Positions 8,723 through 18,792 are shown, counted from the stretch's first letter. The stretch: 38,675 nucleotides of DNA from Thermodesulfovibrio thiophilus DSM 17215 (GCF_000423865.1 NZ_AUIU01000002.1:1-38675), one strand, 5' to 3'. The notes: generated from the sequence alone by a model not told the origin. Program-made: numbers and translations.

Positions 8723-11137
8723 TCAGACAGTTACTTGCTCTTTCTTTTGAGCTTTTGTCTTAGACTTAGAAAATACATGTTTTAACACTTCATCCATTGA
8801 TTCAACAAGTATAAATTTAAGACCCTCTTTCACATATTTGGGCAGTTCTTCAAGATCCTTCTTATTTCTTTTAGGTATTATCACTGTTTTTATACCCATT
8901 CTCTTCGCTGCAAGCACTTTTTCTTTTAATCCTCCAATTGGAAGAACTCTTCCCCGTAATGTAATCTCTCCTGTCATTGCAACATCTTTTCTTAAAGGCT
9001 TACCTGTAAAAACAGATGCTATTGCTGATGCCATTGTTATACCTGCTGAAGGACCATCTTTGGGAATAGCACCTGCAGGAACATGTATGTGTAAATCCAT
9101 TGTGCTGAAAAGTTGTTCATCAATATTTAACTCTTTAGACTTTGATTTTACATAACTTAATGCTGCCTGAGCAGACTCTTTCATAACCTCTCCAAGCTGT
9201 CCTGTAAGAATCAAGTTACCCTTGCCTTTCATAATTGTTGCTTCAACATATATTACATCTCCTCCAGCTTCTGTCCAGGCAAGTCCTGTAGCAACTCCAA
9301 CTTCTTCTTTTTTCAACTCTTCTTCAGGAAGATACTTTGGAGCACCAAGAAATCTGTAGACTTTTTGAGGAGTTATGTAAAATTTTTGTTTTTTATCCTC
9401 GGCAATATATTTTGCAACCTTTCTACATAGGTTAGCTATTTCTCTTTCAAGATTTCTAACTCCTGCTTCTCTTGTATAATGACTTATTATGTATCTTATA
9501 GCTTTATCACTGATTTTTAATATTGAAGAATTCAATCCATGCTCTTCAAGCTGTTTTGGTATAAGATATCTCTTTGCAATTTGAAGTTTTTCCTCCTCTG
9601 TGTAACCGGAAAGATAGATAATCTCCATTCTGTCTCTGAGTGCAGATGGAATCGTATCTGCAATATTTCCTGTGCATATAAACATAACATTGCTTAAATC
9701 AAAAGGAACACCAAGGTAGTGGTCAACAAAACTGTTATTCTGCTCAGGATCAAGAACTTCAAGAAGTGCAGAAGAAGGATCTCCTCTGAAATCCATTCCA
9801 AGTTTATCTATCTCATCAAGCATAAATACAGGATTGTTTGTGCCTGCCTGTCTGATACCCTGAATAATTCTGCCTGGAAGTGCACCAACATAAGTTCTTC
9901 TATGCCCTCTTATTTCAGCCTCATCCCTCACTCCACCAAGAGAAATCCTTACAAACTCTCTTCCTAAAGCCTTTGCAATAGAACGACCAAGAGATGTTTT
10001 CCCCACTCCAGGAGGTCCAATAAAGCAAAGGATTGGACCTTTCATTTTTTCTTTAAGCTTTCTTACACTTAGATATTCAAGTATTCTTTCCTTAACTTTT
10101 TCAAGATCATAATGATCTTTATCAAGAACTGCTTTTGCTGCTTTTATATCAAGGAGATCCTTGGTTGAACGAGACCATGGAAGCTCAGTAAGCCATTCCA
10201 AATATGTTCTTATAACAGCAGACTCTGCAGATTCAGGATGCATCCTTTCAAGTCTTTTAAGCTGCTTTTCAGCTTCTTCTCTAACTTTCTCAGGCATTTT
10301 GGCTTCTTCAATTTTTCTCCTGAATTCATTTATTTCTTCTGCTTTTTCATCAATATCGCCGAGTTCTTTCTGTATGGCTTTAAGCTGTTCTCTTAAAAAA
10401 TACTCTCTCTGTGTTTTGTCTATTTCATCTCTTGCCTCTTGCTTTATTTTCTGTTGTATTGTAAGCAGTTGAATCTCTCTGTTAAGTATTTCTCTTATCT
10501 TATTTAACCTCTCAATAGGATCGGTAATCTCAAGTATTTGCTGTGCCTCAGAACTTTTTAAACCAAGATTGGATGCAATCAGGTCTGAAAGTCTTCCAGG
10601 ATCATCAATATTTTCAATAATCACAGTGGCATCAGGTGGTATATTTTTCCCTAGAGAAATAACTTTTTCAAGCTGTTCCTTTACTGTCCTTATAACAGCT
10701 TCATGTTCAATCGTTATCTCGTTTAATTGAATATCCTCAATTTTTTCTATTTTTGCCACATAAAAACCTTCAAACTGAGAGAACTCCAACGCTCTTGCCT
10801 TGGAGAGTCCCTGAACAAGAATCTTAAGTCTTCCATCAGGAAGTCTTAACATTCTCATAATCATGCAAACAGTTCCAATATTATAGAGGTCAGAAGGCTC
10901 CGGAGTTTCAACATTAAAATCCTTCTGAGTAAGCAAAAGAATAAGTCTATTTGTATTTAAAGCATGTTCCACAGCTTTAACAGAAATCTCTCTTCCAACA
11001 AAGAGAGGAATAATCATGTAAGGGAAAATTACCATATCTCTTACAGCTAAAACTGGGAGTTGTTCAGGAATTTCTATTTCTTTATTCTCTTGCTTTTCAT
11101 CATTTTGTTCGTCTTTTTCTTTTTTTATTTCATCCAT
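8723..11137 (-). CDS. lon: ATP-dependent protease La (Lon)
   Basis: Cytoplasmic AAA+ serine protease that degrades misfolded and regulatory proteins. Domains in order: N-terminal LAN domain ([16 protein letters not shown] onward), coiled helical linker, AAA+ module with [11 protein letters not shown] (Walker A) and VFMLDEIDK (Walker B), then the S16 protease domain with PKDGPSAG containing the catalytic Ser and a Lys about 43 residues later ([11 protein letters not shown]). The ATG at 11137 is preferred over a TTG 18 nt upstream because it follows AGGGGGA at good spacing; this gives about 804 residues, normal length. The N-terminal 25 residues are highly charged (Lys/Glu). Confidence 0.97.
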   Translation of the reverse strand: MDEIKKEKDEQNDEKQENKEIEIPEQLPVLAVRDMVIFPYMIIPLFVGREISVKAVEHALNTNRLILLLTQKDFNVETPEPSDLYNIGTVCMIMRMLRLPDGRLKILVQGLSKARALEFSQFEGFYVAKIEKIEDIQLNEITIEHEAVIRTVKEQLEKVISLGKNIPPDATVIIENIDDPGRLSDLIASNLGLKSSEAQQILEITDPIERLNKIREILNREIQLLTIQQKIKQEARDEIDKTQREYFLREQLKAIQKELGDIDEKAEEINEFRRKIEEAKMPEKVREEAEKQLKRLERMHPESAESAVIRTYLEWLTELPWSRSTKDLLDIKAAKAVLDKDHYDLEKVKERILEYLSVRKLKEKMKGPILCFIGPPGVGKTSLGRSIAKALGREFVRISLGGVRDEAEIRGHRRTYVGALPGRIIQGIRQAGTNNPVFMLDEIDKLGMDFRGDPSSALLEVLDPEQNNSFVDHYLGVPFDLSNVMFICTGNIADTIPSALRDRMEIIYLSGYTEEEKLQIAKRYLIPKQLEEHGLNSSILKISDKAIRYIISHYTREAGVRNLEREIANLCRKVAKYIAEDKKQKFYITPQKVYRFLGAPKYLPEEELKKEEVGVATGLAWTEAGGDVIYVEATIMKGKGNLILTGQLGEVMKESAQAALSYVKSKSKELNIDEQLFSTMDLHIHVPAGAIPKDGPSAGITMASAIASVFTGKPLRKDVAMTGEITLRGRVLPIGGLKEKVLAAKRMGIKTVIIPKRNKKDLEELPKYVKEGLKFILVESMDEVLKHVFSKSKTKAQKKEQVTV

Positions 11138-11176
11138 TTTTCCCCCTGAGGACAAATTTTTTAATTTTTCATTTTA

Positions 11177-11185
11177 ATTTTAACA
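11177..11185 (-). promoter_or_regulatory. Possible extended -10 for lon
   Basis: TGTTAAAAT on the minus strand, about 40 nt before the lon start, fits an extended -10 element. No convincing -35 is seen in the AT-rich galU-lon gap. A similar TGTTAAAAT occurs before purF. Confidence 0.3.
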
Positions 11186-11232
11186 ATTTTTTCTGAATTT
11201 TTGATATTTTTAAAAAATTTCTTTAAATAAAC

Positions 11233-12093
11233 TTACAGATTTGAAAACTTGTCTTTAAGAAAAGATACAAACTGATAAGAAATTTCAGTGTCTTTCAAAG
11301 CAAACTCCACTATTGTTTTCAAATAACCAAGTTTTTCTCCTGCGTCATATCTCTTGCCTTCAATAATGTATCCATAAATGACTGTTTCGTCTAAAAGAAC
11401 TTTTAAAGCATCAGTTAGTTGAATTTCTCCTCCTCTACCAGGTTGCAAACTATCGAGATACTTAAATATCTGCGGTGTTAATATATATCTTCCAATTATG
11501 GCAAGATTCGAAGGAGCATGAGCTGGTTCGGGTTTTTCAATCAAATTATCAACTATATAATAACCATCAATTTTTTTCCCTGAAACAATTCCATATCTTG
11601 ATACTTCCTCTAAAGGAACTGCTTCAAGAGCTATTACTGGAGCTTTTTTTTCTTCATATATTTTTATCATCTCATGAAGAACGGAATGGTCCGGATCTAT
11701 TAAGTCATCACTCAGAATTACAACAAATGCTTCGTCCTTCACAAATGGTTTAGCACAGAGTATAGCATCTCCAAGCCCTTTAGGTTCCTTCTGTCTTATA
11801 TAGGCAATATTAAGATTTTCGAAACAGTTTATCTTCTCTAAAAGATCATATTTACCGGCCCTCTTAAGTCTTTCCTCCAGTTCATAGGCTTTATCAAAAT
11901 GGTCTTCAATAGCTCGTTTGTGTTTACCGGTAATGAATAAAAACTCTTCTATCCCGACCTTTACAGCCTCTTCAACAGCATACTGAATGAGTGGTTTATC
12001 AAGAATTGGAAGCATTTCCTTTGGAGAAGCCTTGGTAGCCGGAAGAAATCTTGTACCAAGACCTGCTACAGGTAAAACAGCTTTCTTAATCAT
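11233..12093 (-). CDS. galU: UTP-glucose-1-phosphate uridylyltransferase
   Basis: Makes UDP-glucose from UTP and glucose-1-phosphate for envelope polysaccharides. The nucleotidyltransferase signature AGLGTRFLPATKASPKEMLP is at residues 10-29 with DKPLIQYAVEEA following; LSDD and the sugar-binding E/K residues (IEKPEP) are further on. 286 residues, normal. GGAGG sits six bases before the ATG. Together with galE at 18971 it can feed UDP-glucose and UDP-galactose synthesis, although the two are not in one operon. Confidence 0.96.
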   Translation of the reverse strand: MIKKAVLPVAGLGTRFLPATKASPKEMLPILDKPLIQYAVEEAVKVGIEEFLFITGKHKRAIEDHFDKAYELEERLKRAGKYDLLEKINCFENLNIAYIRQKEPKGLGDAILCAKPFVKDEAFVVILSDDLIDPDHSVLHEMIKIYEEKKAPVIALEAVPLEEVSRYGIVSGKKIDGYYIVDNLIEKPEPAHAPSNLAIIGRYILTPQIFKYLDSLQPGRGGEIQLTDALKVLLDETVIYGYIIEGKRYDAGEKLGYLKTIVEFALKDTEISYQFVSFLKDKFSNL

Positions 12094-12115
12094 TCATGCC
12101 TCCATATAAAAATAA

Positions 12116-12201
12116 TGCCGGAGACGAGACTCGAACTCGTACGGAGGTCACCCTCCGAGGGATTTTAAGTCCCTTGCGTCTACCAGTTCCGCCACTCCGG
12201 C
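12116..12201 (-). tRNA. tRNA-Leu (anticodon TAA)
   Basis: Minus-strand class II cloverleaf: acceptor GCCGGAG/CTCCGGC, anticodon stem GGGA/TCCC with loop CTTAAAA and anticodon TAA, a long variable arm, and T-arm ACGAGTTCGAGTCTCGT. Discriminator A, CCA not encoded. It sits 49 nt after the ilvD stop and 22 nt before galU on the same strand, so it may be processed from the ilvD-galU transcript. Confidence 0.97.
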
Positions 12202-12250
12202 TACTTTTAAAATACAAAAAACATCAAATTTTAATCAAGTAGACTGTCTC

Positions 12251-13903
12251 TTATTCCATTATCGCACCCTTATCAGCAGAACTGACCATCCGTGCGTATC
12301 TCAGTAAATATCCTTTATTGACTTTTGGTTTGGGAGGCCTCCAGGTTTTAAGCCTAGTATTAAGTTCACTTTCTGTGACAAGAAGCTCAAGTTTTCTTTT
12401 TTGTATATCGATTAAAATTCTATCTCCGTCTTTCACTAAAGCAATAGGCCCACCGCGAGTTGCCTCTGGTGAAACATGACCAATGCAAGGGCCACGAGTT
12501 CCACCTGAAAATCTACCATCAGTAATTAAAGCAACTGATTCATTAAGTCCCATGCCAGTTATAGCCCCTGTTGGAGAAAGCATTTCACGCATTCCCGGAC
12601 CACCAGATGGTCCTTCATATCTTATTACAATTACGTCACCCTCTTTAATTCTGCCATCAAGAATTGCCTGCATTGCCTCTTCCTCAGAGTCAAAACAGCG
12701 GGCAGTTCCTTCAAATTTAAACATTTTAGGAGAAACAGCGGTTTGTTTCACCACTGAACCATCAGGCGCGAGATTGCCTTTAAGTACAGCAACGCCACCC
12801 TCTTTATGATAGGCGCTCTTAAGAGGTCTGATTACATCCTCATCATAAATTTCAGCCTCTCTGGCTATGTCTTTTATATCAAATCCAGATACTGTTAAAC
12901 TTGAATATAGCTTATCCTGAAGTCTCTTTAAAACCGCAGGAATGCCTCCAGCTCTGTATAGGTCTTCTGCATAATGCTCTCCCGAGGGGATTATATTAAC
13001 AATATGAGGGGTTTTTCGGCTTAGCTCATCAAATACTTCAAGTGGAAGATTTACTCCTGCTTCATGGGCAATTGCTTTTATATGAAGTACAGTATTTGTT
13101 GAACCTCCAAGAGCCATATCCACTGTAATGGCGTTGTAAAATGCCTGTTTTGTGAGAATCTTCCTGGCATTGAGTTTCTTTTTAATTAATTCAACAATTT
13201 TTACTCCTGTTTCAAAAGCAAGTCTGCGCTTTTCTGACATAACAGCCGGAGTGGCAGCAACGCCTGGAAGACTGAGTCCCAGAGTCTCTGTAACACATGC
13301 CATTGTATTGGCTGTATACATTCCCTGGCATGAACCGGCTGTTGGACATGCACACTGTTCCAGGGCTTCAAAATCCTGTTCTGTAAGAAACCCTTTTTTT
13401 AACTTTCCGACAGCTTCAAATGTGTCAGATGTGAGATTTCGTCTTTGGCCCTTATAAAAACCTGCAAGCATGGGACCTGCGGTAAGAACAATGGCTGGAA
13501 TATCAAGTCTTGCAGCCGCCATAAGCATTCCAGGAGTAATTTTATCGCAGTTTGTAAGAAGTACTATTCCATCAAACTGGTGCGCCTCTACTATACATTC
13601 AATCATATCAGCTATCAACTCTCTTGAGGCTAATGAATATCTCATACCCTTATGTCCCATGGCTATTCCATCACAGATACCTGGAATACCGAAAAAGAAA
13701 GGATAGCCTCCTCCGGTATGAATTCCTTTTTCAATGAATCGGCCAAGCTCATTCATTGAAATATGTCCTGGTATTATGTCTGTAAAACTTGTGGCAACAC
13801 CAATAAAAGGTTTATTTATCTGACTTTTGGGAATCCCTGTTGCATAAAGAAGTGCTCTATGAGGCATCCTTTCAGGCCCTTTTTTGATACTATCACTTCT
13901 CAC
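12251..13903 (-). CDS. ilvD: Dihydroxy-acid dehydratase
   Basis: Iron-sulfur enzyme of valine, isoleucine and leucine/pantothenate synthesis that dehydrates 2,3-dihydroxy acids to 2-keto acids. Family motifs seen: [16 protein letters not shown] near residue 117, [16 protein letters not shown] near 186 (cluster cysteines), [11 protein letters not shown] and [21 protein letters not shown] near the C terminus. 550 residues, normal length. The start is GTG and overlaps the stop of the DUF465 gene (GTGA), so translation is probably coupled. No other ilv gene and no T-box or attenuator is visible nearby. Confidence 0.96.
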   Translation of the reverse strand: MRSDSIKKGPERMPHRALLYATGIPKSQINKPFIGVATSFTDIIPGHISMNELGRFIEKGIHTGGGYPFFFGIPGICDGIAMGHKGMRYSLASRELIADMIECIVEAHQFDGIVLLTNCDKITPGMLMAAARLDIPAIVLTAGPMLAGFYKGQRRNLTSDTFEAVGKLKKGFLTEQDFEALEQCACPTAGSCQGMYTANTMACVTETLGLSLPGVAATPAVMSEKRRLAFETGVKIVELIKKKLNARKILTKQAFYNAITVDMALGGSTNTVLHIKAIAHEAGVNLPLEVFDELSRKTPHIVNIIPSGEHYAEDLYRAGGIPAVLKRLQDKLYSSLTVSGFDIKDIAREAEIYDEDVIRPLKSAYHKEGGVAVLKGNLAPDGSVVKQTAVSPKMFKFEGTARCFDSEEEAMQAILDGRIKEGDVIVIRYEGPSGGPGMREMLSPTGAITGMGLNESVALITDGRFSGGTRGPCIGHVSPEATRGGPIALVKDGDRILIDIQKRKLELLVTESELNTRLKTWRPPKPKVNKGYLLRYARMVSSADKGAIME

Positions 13904-14130
13904 TTACTATCCCCCTTCATTTTATACTGTCTTATCATCTCTGCCATTTTATCTTTTTTGTAAAGCTTCTCTTTTTGCATTCTCTTTTTCTCAATCTCTT
14001 CTTCCGGAGTTAAATAAGCCTTCTTATTCATCTCATCAAGAAGACTGTCAAGATGCCTGTGTTCCTCATAAAGTTTTCGAAATTCTTCATTCTCTCTTTT
14101 TAAAATTTCAATGATATCTTCTTCTTTCAT
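13900..14130 (-). CDS. DUF465 (YdcH-like) small coiled-coil protein
   Basis: 76-residue highly charged helical protein. The pattern ([21 protein letters not shown], then [26 protein letters not shown]) matches the DUF465/YdcH family of short proteins of unknown function. The ATG at 14130 is chosen because AGGAGG lies seven bases upstream; a longer reading from 14160 lacks such a site. First gene of the long minus-strand run, overlapping the ilvD GTG start. It faces the porin gene across a 45-bp palindrome. Confidence 0.85.
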   Translation of the reverse strand: MKEEDIIEILKRENEEFRKLYEEHRHLDSLLDEMNKKAYLTPEEEIEKKRMQKEKLYKKDKMAEMIRQYKMKGDSK

Positions 14131-14165
14131 AGAATACCTCCTAAGGATGTTTTTTAACATTTTAC

Positions 14166-14210
14166 AACATAAAAGGGAAAAATTGGTAAAAAATTTTTTC
14201 CTTTTATGTT
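14166..14210. repeat. 45-bp palindrome between divergent genes
   Basis: Left arm aacataaaagggaaaaatt (14166-14184), seven-base loop, right arm aattttttccttttatgtt (14192-14210); 18 of 19 arm positions are complementary. Its right end abuts and its last base is shared with the extended -10 of the porin promoter. The left end is followed on the minus strand by TGTAAAAT, a -10-like sequence for the DUF465-ilvD unit. It looks like an operator shared by two divergent promoters; a cruciform or hairpin role is the alternative. Confidence 0.7.
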
Positions 14211-14215
14211 ATAAT
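14207..14215 (+). promoter_or_regulatory. Extended -10 promoter of the porin gene
   Basis: TGTTATAAT (14207-14215) is a perfect extended -10. The only -35-like sequence, TTGGTA at 14183-14188, is too far away (21 nt), so recognition may rest on the extended -10 or on an activator at the palindrome. GGAGG and the ATG follow 22-31 nt downstream. Confidence 0.6.
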
Positions 14216-14245
14216 TTCTCTCATTTTTTTATTCCCGGAGGATGT

Positions 14246-15640
14246 ATGAAACAATTTTTCAGATTTTTTCTTTTACTTATTTTTTTTATTAATTTCTCTT
14301 ATTCCTTGTGTTTTGCAATGGAAAATGAACCGGGTGCATCTATAAGATTGAGACAGGAAATATGGGACAATGTTGTTGATCTCGGAACAACACCTACGGC
14401 ACAGCCAGACAGAAACTTTTTCCGATTGAGAATTCAACTCTGGGATAATATTAAATTCAATGAAAATTTCGGTAGTTATATCAGAATTACAACTGAGCCA
14501 CGGTATTATACAGGTCCCTATCGCTTAATACTTGACAACGAAACAAACAAAAAGAGATTTGATCAGGATGAAGTTTTAATAGACAATCTTTATTTTGATG
14601 TAAAAAAGCCATTTGACTTACCGGTTAATTTAAGAATTGGAAGACAGGATTTTCTAGGTAAGGACATCTATGGCGAAGGTTTTGTAATTGTTGATGGAAC
14701 GCCAGGAGATGGTTCAAGAACATATTATTTCAACGCTATAAAGGCAACAGTAAGCATTGCAGATGGTCATTCAGTTGACATCGCTTATGTTTCAGATCCT
14801 AAAACTGATATATATCTTCCTATTATTCATCCTTCATACTATGATAAAAGTTCTGGAGGCGTTTACATTCACCATAAAAGAAGACTGACTGGTTCAAATG
14901 AACAGGGTTTCTGGATTTATGGAAGACATAGAATTACAGCTAAATTTAACATTGAACCCTATTATATATATAAAAAAGAAGAAGCCTATGATGTCATTAA
15001 AGAAAGCTATGTAAATACATTTGGTATAAGAGCGGTATTTAAAATGGATTCTTTTTCTCTACGAGGTGAAATTGCAACTCAGGATGGAAAATACAAACAT
15101 GGTCAGGACAGAAGCGGGATTGGTGGATATAGTTTTGCTGAATATCTCATTAAAAACTGTCCTGTTACTCCGGCATTAGAGGTTGGTTATATTTATCTAT
15201 CAGGTGATAAAAGAGGAACTTCAAATAAAGATGAAGGATTTAATCCCGTTTTTTCAAGAGCTCCTCAGTGGAATGAGCTTTTAATTTATACTTTAATACC
15301 TGAAACAGCAAACAAAGGAGGACCAGTTCCAGGTTACTGGACAAATTTAAAAGCCTTGATTACAAATCTCAAAGTTAAACCATTAAAAGATATGACAATA
15401 AAACTATCATATCAGCATTTATGGGCTGATAAAAAATCAAACATAACATCCGGAACATACCAAAATATGTTTACAAATGATGGTAAAAACAGAGGTGATT
15501 TATATGCATTCATTGCAAACTATAATTTCACAAAAGCTTTTGATGGAATGCTCCAGGTAGAGTATTTTGATCCAGGAGATTTCTATAAAAATGCACGGAG
15601 AGCAACTTTTATAAGATGGCAATTGCAGTATAAAATGTAA
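14246..15640 (+). CDS. Outer-membrane beta-barrel porin, alginate-export (AlgE-like) family
   Basis: 465-residue exported protein. Residues 1-24 form a signal peptide (KQFFRF then a long hydrophobic core, probable cut after SLCFA). The rest alternates short amphipathic strands rich in Tyr, Arg and Asp, typical of an outer-membrane barrel. The segment RIGRQDFLGKDIYGEGFVIV followed by DGTPGDGSRT is characteristic of alginate-export-family porins in Nitrospirota and proteobacteria. The substrate is unknown; the name does not imply alginate. Start chosen by GGAGG four bases upstream and by the signal peptide; an upstream in-frame ATG at 14111 lies within the DUF465 gene. The 3' end faces trmJ with only 17 nt between. 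Confidence 0.85.
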   Translation: MKQFFRFFLLLIFFINFSYSLCFAMENEPGASIRLRQEIWDNVVDLGTTPTAQPDRNFFRLRIQLWDNIKFNENFGSYIRITTEPRYYTGPYRLILDNETNKKRFDQDEVLIDNLYFDVKKPFDLPVNLRIGRQDFLGKDIYGEGFVIVDGTPGDGSRTYYFNAIKATVSIADGHSVDIAYVSDPKTDIYLPIIHPSYYDKSSGGVYIHHKRRLTGSNEQGFWIYGRHRITAKFNIEPYYIYKKEEAYDVIKESYVNTFGIRAVFKMDSFSLRGEIATQDGKYKHGQDRSGIGGYSFAEYLIKNCPVTPALEVGYIYLSGDKRGTSNKDEGFNPVFSRAPQWNELLIYTLIPETANKGGPVPGYWTNLKALITNLKVKPLKDMTIKLSYQHLWADKKSNITSGTYQNMFTNDGKNRGDLYAFIANYNFTKAFDGMLQVEYFDPGDFYKNARRATFIRWQLQYKM

Positions 15641-15657
15641 TGAAATTATAAAATTTT

Positions 15658-16404
15658 TTAAAAATCACCTTTGTATTGATAGTTATGCGTTAATAATTCC
15701 TCTATATGAGTGCAAAGCCCATGAAGTAGTTTAAGCTCCCAGAATGTGAGTCCTGTCCTGCCAAAAAAATGTCTGAAATTATTTATCAATCTATTTTCAA
15801 TATCTCTGTTTTCTGATATATAACCAATTTTTTTTAATACTTGGAAAAGTCTCTCATAAAGCTTATTGAGTTCAGACTGATCCACATAAAACTGTCTTTC
15901 TATATGATAATCTTTCAATTCTTCACATCTCATAAGTTCATAGGCGGTAATTAAAACAGCCTGACTTAAATTAAGAGATGGTTGAGCGTTTGATGTAGGA
16001 ATAGTCATGAGATATCCGCATCTTTCAACTTCTTCATTAAATAGTCCTTTATCCTCTCTTCCAAACAGTATGGCCACTTTATTATTCTGAGCAACATCAT
16101 AAATTCTCTTAACTCCATCTTTTATATCAACAATTGCTCCTCTTTTTGAGCCTCGCCTGCGAGTTGTTCCTGTTACCAGTGATTTGTCTTTTAAAGCAAA
16201 ATCCAGATTACTGTATATTTCAGCCTTTTCAATAATATCCTTACTTCTCCATGCCATACAGTATGCTTCATCTGTTAAATCAGCAGGATTTATAAGTACA
16301 AGCTTCGTAAATCCCATATTTTTTATCGCCCTTGAAGCTGCGCCAATATTCCCACTTTCCTTTGTCTCTACCAGAACAAAATAAACATTATCTTTCCAGC
16401 TCAT
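15658..16404 (-). CDS. trmJ: tRNA Cm32/Um32 methyltransferase (TrmJ family, SPOUT)
   Basis: 248-residue RNA 2'-O-methyltransferase with the trefoil-knot SPOUT fold. Motif 1 is ETKESGNIGAASRAIKNMGF near the N terminus, motif 2 LFGREDKGL, motif 3 TIPTSNAQPSLNLSQAV. The C-terminal ~80 residues form the TrmJ-type extension. By homology it methylates position 32 of tRNAs. The ATG at 16404, one base after the xseB stop, is chosen; a longer reading would run into xseB. Last gene of the pdxJ-xseA-xseB-trmJ operon. Confidence 0.87.
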   Translation of the reverse strand: MSWKDNVYFVLVETKESGNIGAASRAIKNMGFTKLVLINPADLTDEAYCMAWRSKDIIEKAEIYSNLDFALKDKSLVTGTTRRRGSKRGAIVDIKDGVKRIYDVAQNNKVAILFGREDKGLFNEEVERCGYLMTIPTSNAQPSLNLSQAVLITAYELMRCEELKDYHIERQFYVDQSELNKLYERLFQVLKKIGYISENRDIENRLINNFRHFFGRTGLTFWELKLLHGLCTHIEELLTHNYQYKGDF

Positions 16405-16405
16405 T

Positions 16406-16627
16406 TTAAAAAGGTTCCTCTTCAGGAGAAACCGGTTCTTCAAGTTCTACAAGTGTTTTCTGAAGCTCTTCTTCTGCGGTTCTTAATTTATTCTTGCAAA
16501 AACGAATTAATTCTGTTGCTCTTTTTACTTTTTCAACCAGAATATCAACATCCACTTCCTGAGCTTCTATATACTTTAGAATGTCTTCAATCTCTTTCAT
16601 TGCTTTAGAATAACTTAGATTCTCCAA
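16406..16627 (-). CDS. xseB: Exodeoxyribonuclease VII small subunit
   Basis: 73-residue helical protein of the XseB family, partner of XseA; the complex degrades single-stranded DNA to oligonucleotides. The family pattern SYSKAMKEIEDILKYIEAQEVDVDILVEKVKRATELIRFCKNKL is clear. The start is TTG, decided by a strong AGGAGG six bases upstream. It overlaps the xseA 3' end by 23 bases. Confidence 0.93.
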   Translation of the reverse strand: MENLSYSKAMKEIEDILKYIEAQEVDVDILVEKVKRATELIRFCKNKLRTAEEELQKTLVELEEPVSPEEEPF

Positions 16628-18071
16628 TGTCTTCCTCCTTAGTAATTACTTTACCTGCAATTTTTCCTTTATAAAGCTGTATCTGAACTTCATATCCAAC
16701 AGATACATCTTCAGAGCTTTTTAAAACTTTACCGTTTAAGTATGTAATGCTATAACCTCTTTTAAGAATGTTCTCAGGACTTAAAAGATAGAGTTTTTCC
16801 CTGATTCTATCGATTTTCATATCTTTAATCATAAGAATATTTTTAATGCTGACTTTAAGATTTTTCATATATGACTGTAACTTAAAATTACCATTATTGA
16901 CATGCTCTACAACTTTAATCCTTATCTTGTTATTAATATTATTGAGGTTAACCTCCTGAATTTTGAAACAACGATTTATGCTTTTATTCAGTTCATGCCT
17001 TAACGAATAAATATTTTCTTGCTGACTGTGCAATTTTTTAAGTACACTGTTATAAATTTCGTTTAGTTTGAGATTTATTTTACCATCAAGCCTCTCAATA
17101 CAATTTTGTGTTGAAGTTCTGAATCTTTCTTTTATACTCTGATTTTTTGAAATCTCCATTTTAATAATTGACTCTGATCTATGTAATATCATTTTACCAA
17201 AATAATCAATTTTTGAATCATAGCTAAAAGCTTTATCAACAATAAACTTTGCAAGCTCAGATGGAGTTTTAAAGCTTTGCCACGCAACATAGTCCGCCAC
17301 TGTCTCATCCCTTGTATGTCCTATACCAGTGAGTACAGGAATTGGCATTAAAGCAATATTTCTCGCCAATTCATAGTCATTAAAACATTGTAAATCAACC
17401 ACTGAACCGCCTCCTCTGATCATGACAACAACATCAAAGTTCTTTATCTCAAGCATGCATCTTTCAAGAGCATTAATTAAAGAATTAACAGCAGATTCTC
17501 CCTGAACATAGGCATCAAAAAGCTTTATATAAAATTTAAATCCATGTTTATTTTCTTTTAAAATTTTTAGAAAATCTTCATATCCAGCAGCAGATTCACT
17601 TGATACAATGGCAATTTTTTGAATAACAAGAGGAAGTTCAATAAGTTTATTTTTATCAATCAAACCTTCACGTGTAAGTCTTTCAATAACCTCCTTTCTC
17701 TTTAAAGCCATCTCACCAAGAGTAAATGAAGGATCAATTCTGATAATGCTTAATTTGAATCCGTATTTTTCATGAAAAGTTGCTTTGGCAAGAAAAAGAA
17801 TTTTGATTCCCTTCTGAAGTTCAATTCCTGTTTTCAGAAAAAAGTTCTGGATTGTTTCAACATTACTACGCCATAAAACAGCACCACACTGAGCAATAAT
17901 CTGATCATCTTTCTTTTCAACAAGATCAATCCAGTAATGCCCGTTTTTATCAGAATCTATCTTTGCAATTTCAGCAACAACCCATTGATAATCAGTTACT
18001 TCCTGTATCAGTTCCCGAATCTCGTTTAAATATTCTGAAAGACTCTGGTATGTAATATCTACATCAAACAT
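16605..18071 (-). CDS. xseA: Exodeoxyribonuclease VII large subunit
   Basis: 488 residues, slightly longer than usual. Domains: N-terminal OB-fold (SLSEYLNEIRELI...WVVAEIAKI), then the catalytic XseA domain with VVMIRGGGSVVDLQCFNDYELARNI and GIGHTRDETVADYVAWQSFKTPSELA, then a long coiled-coil arm (about residues 280-430) and a C-terminal beta segment (RGYSITYLNGKVLKSSEDV). These are the residues expected of an active enzyme. It overlaps pdxJ by eight bases upstream and xseB downstream. Confidence 0.96.
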   Translation of the reverse strand: MFDVDITYQSLSEYLNEIRELIQEVTDYQWVVAEIAKIDSDKNGHYWIDLVEKKDDQIIAQCGAVLWRSNVETIQNFFLKTGIELQKGIKILFLAKATFHEKYGFKLSIIRIDPSFTLGEMALKRKEVIERLTREGLIDKNKLIELPLVIQKIAIVSSESAAGYEDFLKILKENKHGFKFYIKLFDAYVQGESAVNSLINALERCMLEIKNFDVVVMIRGGGSVVDLQCFNDYELARNIALMPIPVLTGIGHTRDETVADYVAWQSFKTPSELAKFIVDKAFSYDSKIDYFGKMILHRSESIIKMEISKNQSIKERFRTSTQNCIERLDGKINLKLNEIYNSVLKKLHSQQENIYSLRHELNKSINRCFKIQEVNLNNINNKIRIKVVEHVNNGNFKLQSYMKNLKVSIKNILMIKDMKIDRIREKLYLLSPENILKRGYSITYLNGKVLKSSEDVSVGYEVQIQLYKGKIAGKVITKEEDIGESKLF

Positions 18072-18792
18072 CCATGCATGCCTCTTTAATCAATTTTTTC
18101 ATCTCTCTCACAGCCTCTTCAATACCAATAAGAACAGCCCTTGAAATTATACTATGCCCAATATACAATCCTCTCAAGCCTCTGATTGCTGCAACTCGTT
18201 TTACATTATAATAATTAAGTCCATGTCCAGCATTTACTTTAAGTCCCATATTTAGAGCATAGGCAACCGCATCTTTAATTCTTTCAAGCTCCTTTAGCTG
18301 AGCTTGTCGTCTTGTCTCAGAATAATATCCAGTATGAATTTCAACCATATCTACACCAATTTTTTTTGAACATTCAATATCAACCCTATCTGGATTAATA
18401 AAAAGACTTACAGGAATTCCTCCATCTTTGATTTTCTTTATTACTTCTTTGAGGGAATCTCTGAGATCAAGAACATTCAGCCCACCCTCTGTTGTCAACT
18501 CCTGCCTTTTTTCAGGAACAATCGTTACCATATCAGGTTTTACAGCTAAAGCAATCTCTATCATCTCCTCAGTTGCAGCCATTTCAAGATTAAGTTCACA
18601 TGGAACAACATCTCTGAGAATTTTCAAGTCTCTATCCTGCGCATGTCTGCGGTCTTCCCTTAAGTGAACTGTTATTCCATCTGCGCCTCCAATTATTGCA
18701 AGAGTTGCAGCCATTACAGGATCGGGCTCAAAAGTTTTTCTTGCCTGTCTGACAGTTGCAACATGGTCAATATTTACTCCTAAAAGCACCAT
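18064..18792 (-). CDS. pdxJ: Pyridoxine 5'-phosphate synthase
   Basis: Condenses 1-deoxyxylulose-5-phosphate with 3-amino-2-oxopropyl phosphate to give pyridoxine 5'-phosphate (DXP-dependent vitamin B6 route). TIM-barrel motifs: LGVNIDHVATVRQAR at the N terminus, TVHLREDRRHAQDRDL, VEIHTGYYS, VNAGHGLNY and YIGHSIISRAVLIG. 242 residues, normal. AGGAGG lies six bases before the ATG. First gene of its operon. Confidence 0.97.
   Translation of the reverse strand: MVLLGVNIDHVATVRQARKTFEPDPVMAATLAIIGGADGITVHLREDRRHAQDRDLKILRDVVPCELNLEMAATEEMIEIALAVKPDMVTIVPEKRQELTTEGGLNVLDLRDSLKEVIKKIKDGGIPVSLFINPDRVDIECSKKIGVDMVEIHTGYYSETRRQAQLKELERIKDAVAYALNMGLKVNAGHGLNYYNVKRVAAIRGLRGLYIGHSIISRAVLIGIEEAVREMKKLIKEACMDV

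Noticed and set aside
12202-12250. T-box or attenuator for ilvD linked to the tRNA-Leu
   Set aside because: The tRNA is downstream of ilvD, and the region upstream of ilvD is the DUF465 gene with a GTGA overlap; no leader structure fits.
14111-14245. Longer N terminus of the porin from an ATG at 14111
   Set aside because: It would run through the divergent gene start and promoter region and would bury the signal peptide and the GGAGG site.
15641-15657. Intrinsic terminator between the porin and trmJ
   Set aside because: Only a short AT stretch without a stable GC hairpin is present.
16405-16443. Thirteen-residue longer TrmJ
   Set aside because: That part overlaps xseB, and the TrmJ family begins near MSWKDNVYFVLVE; the ATG at 16404 is better.
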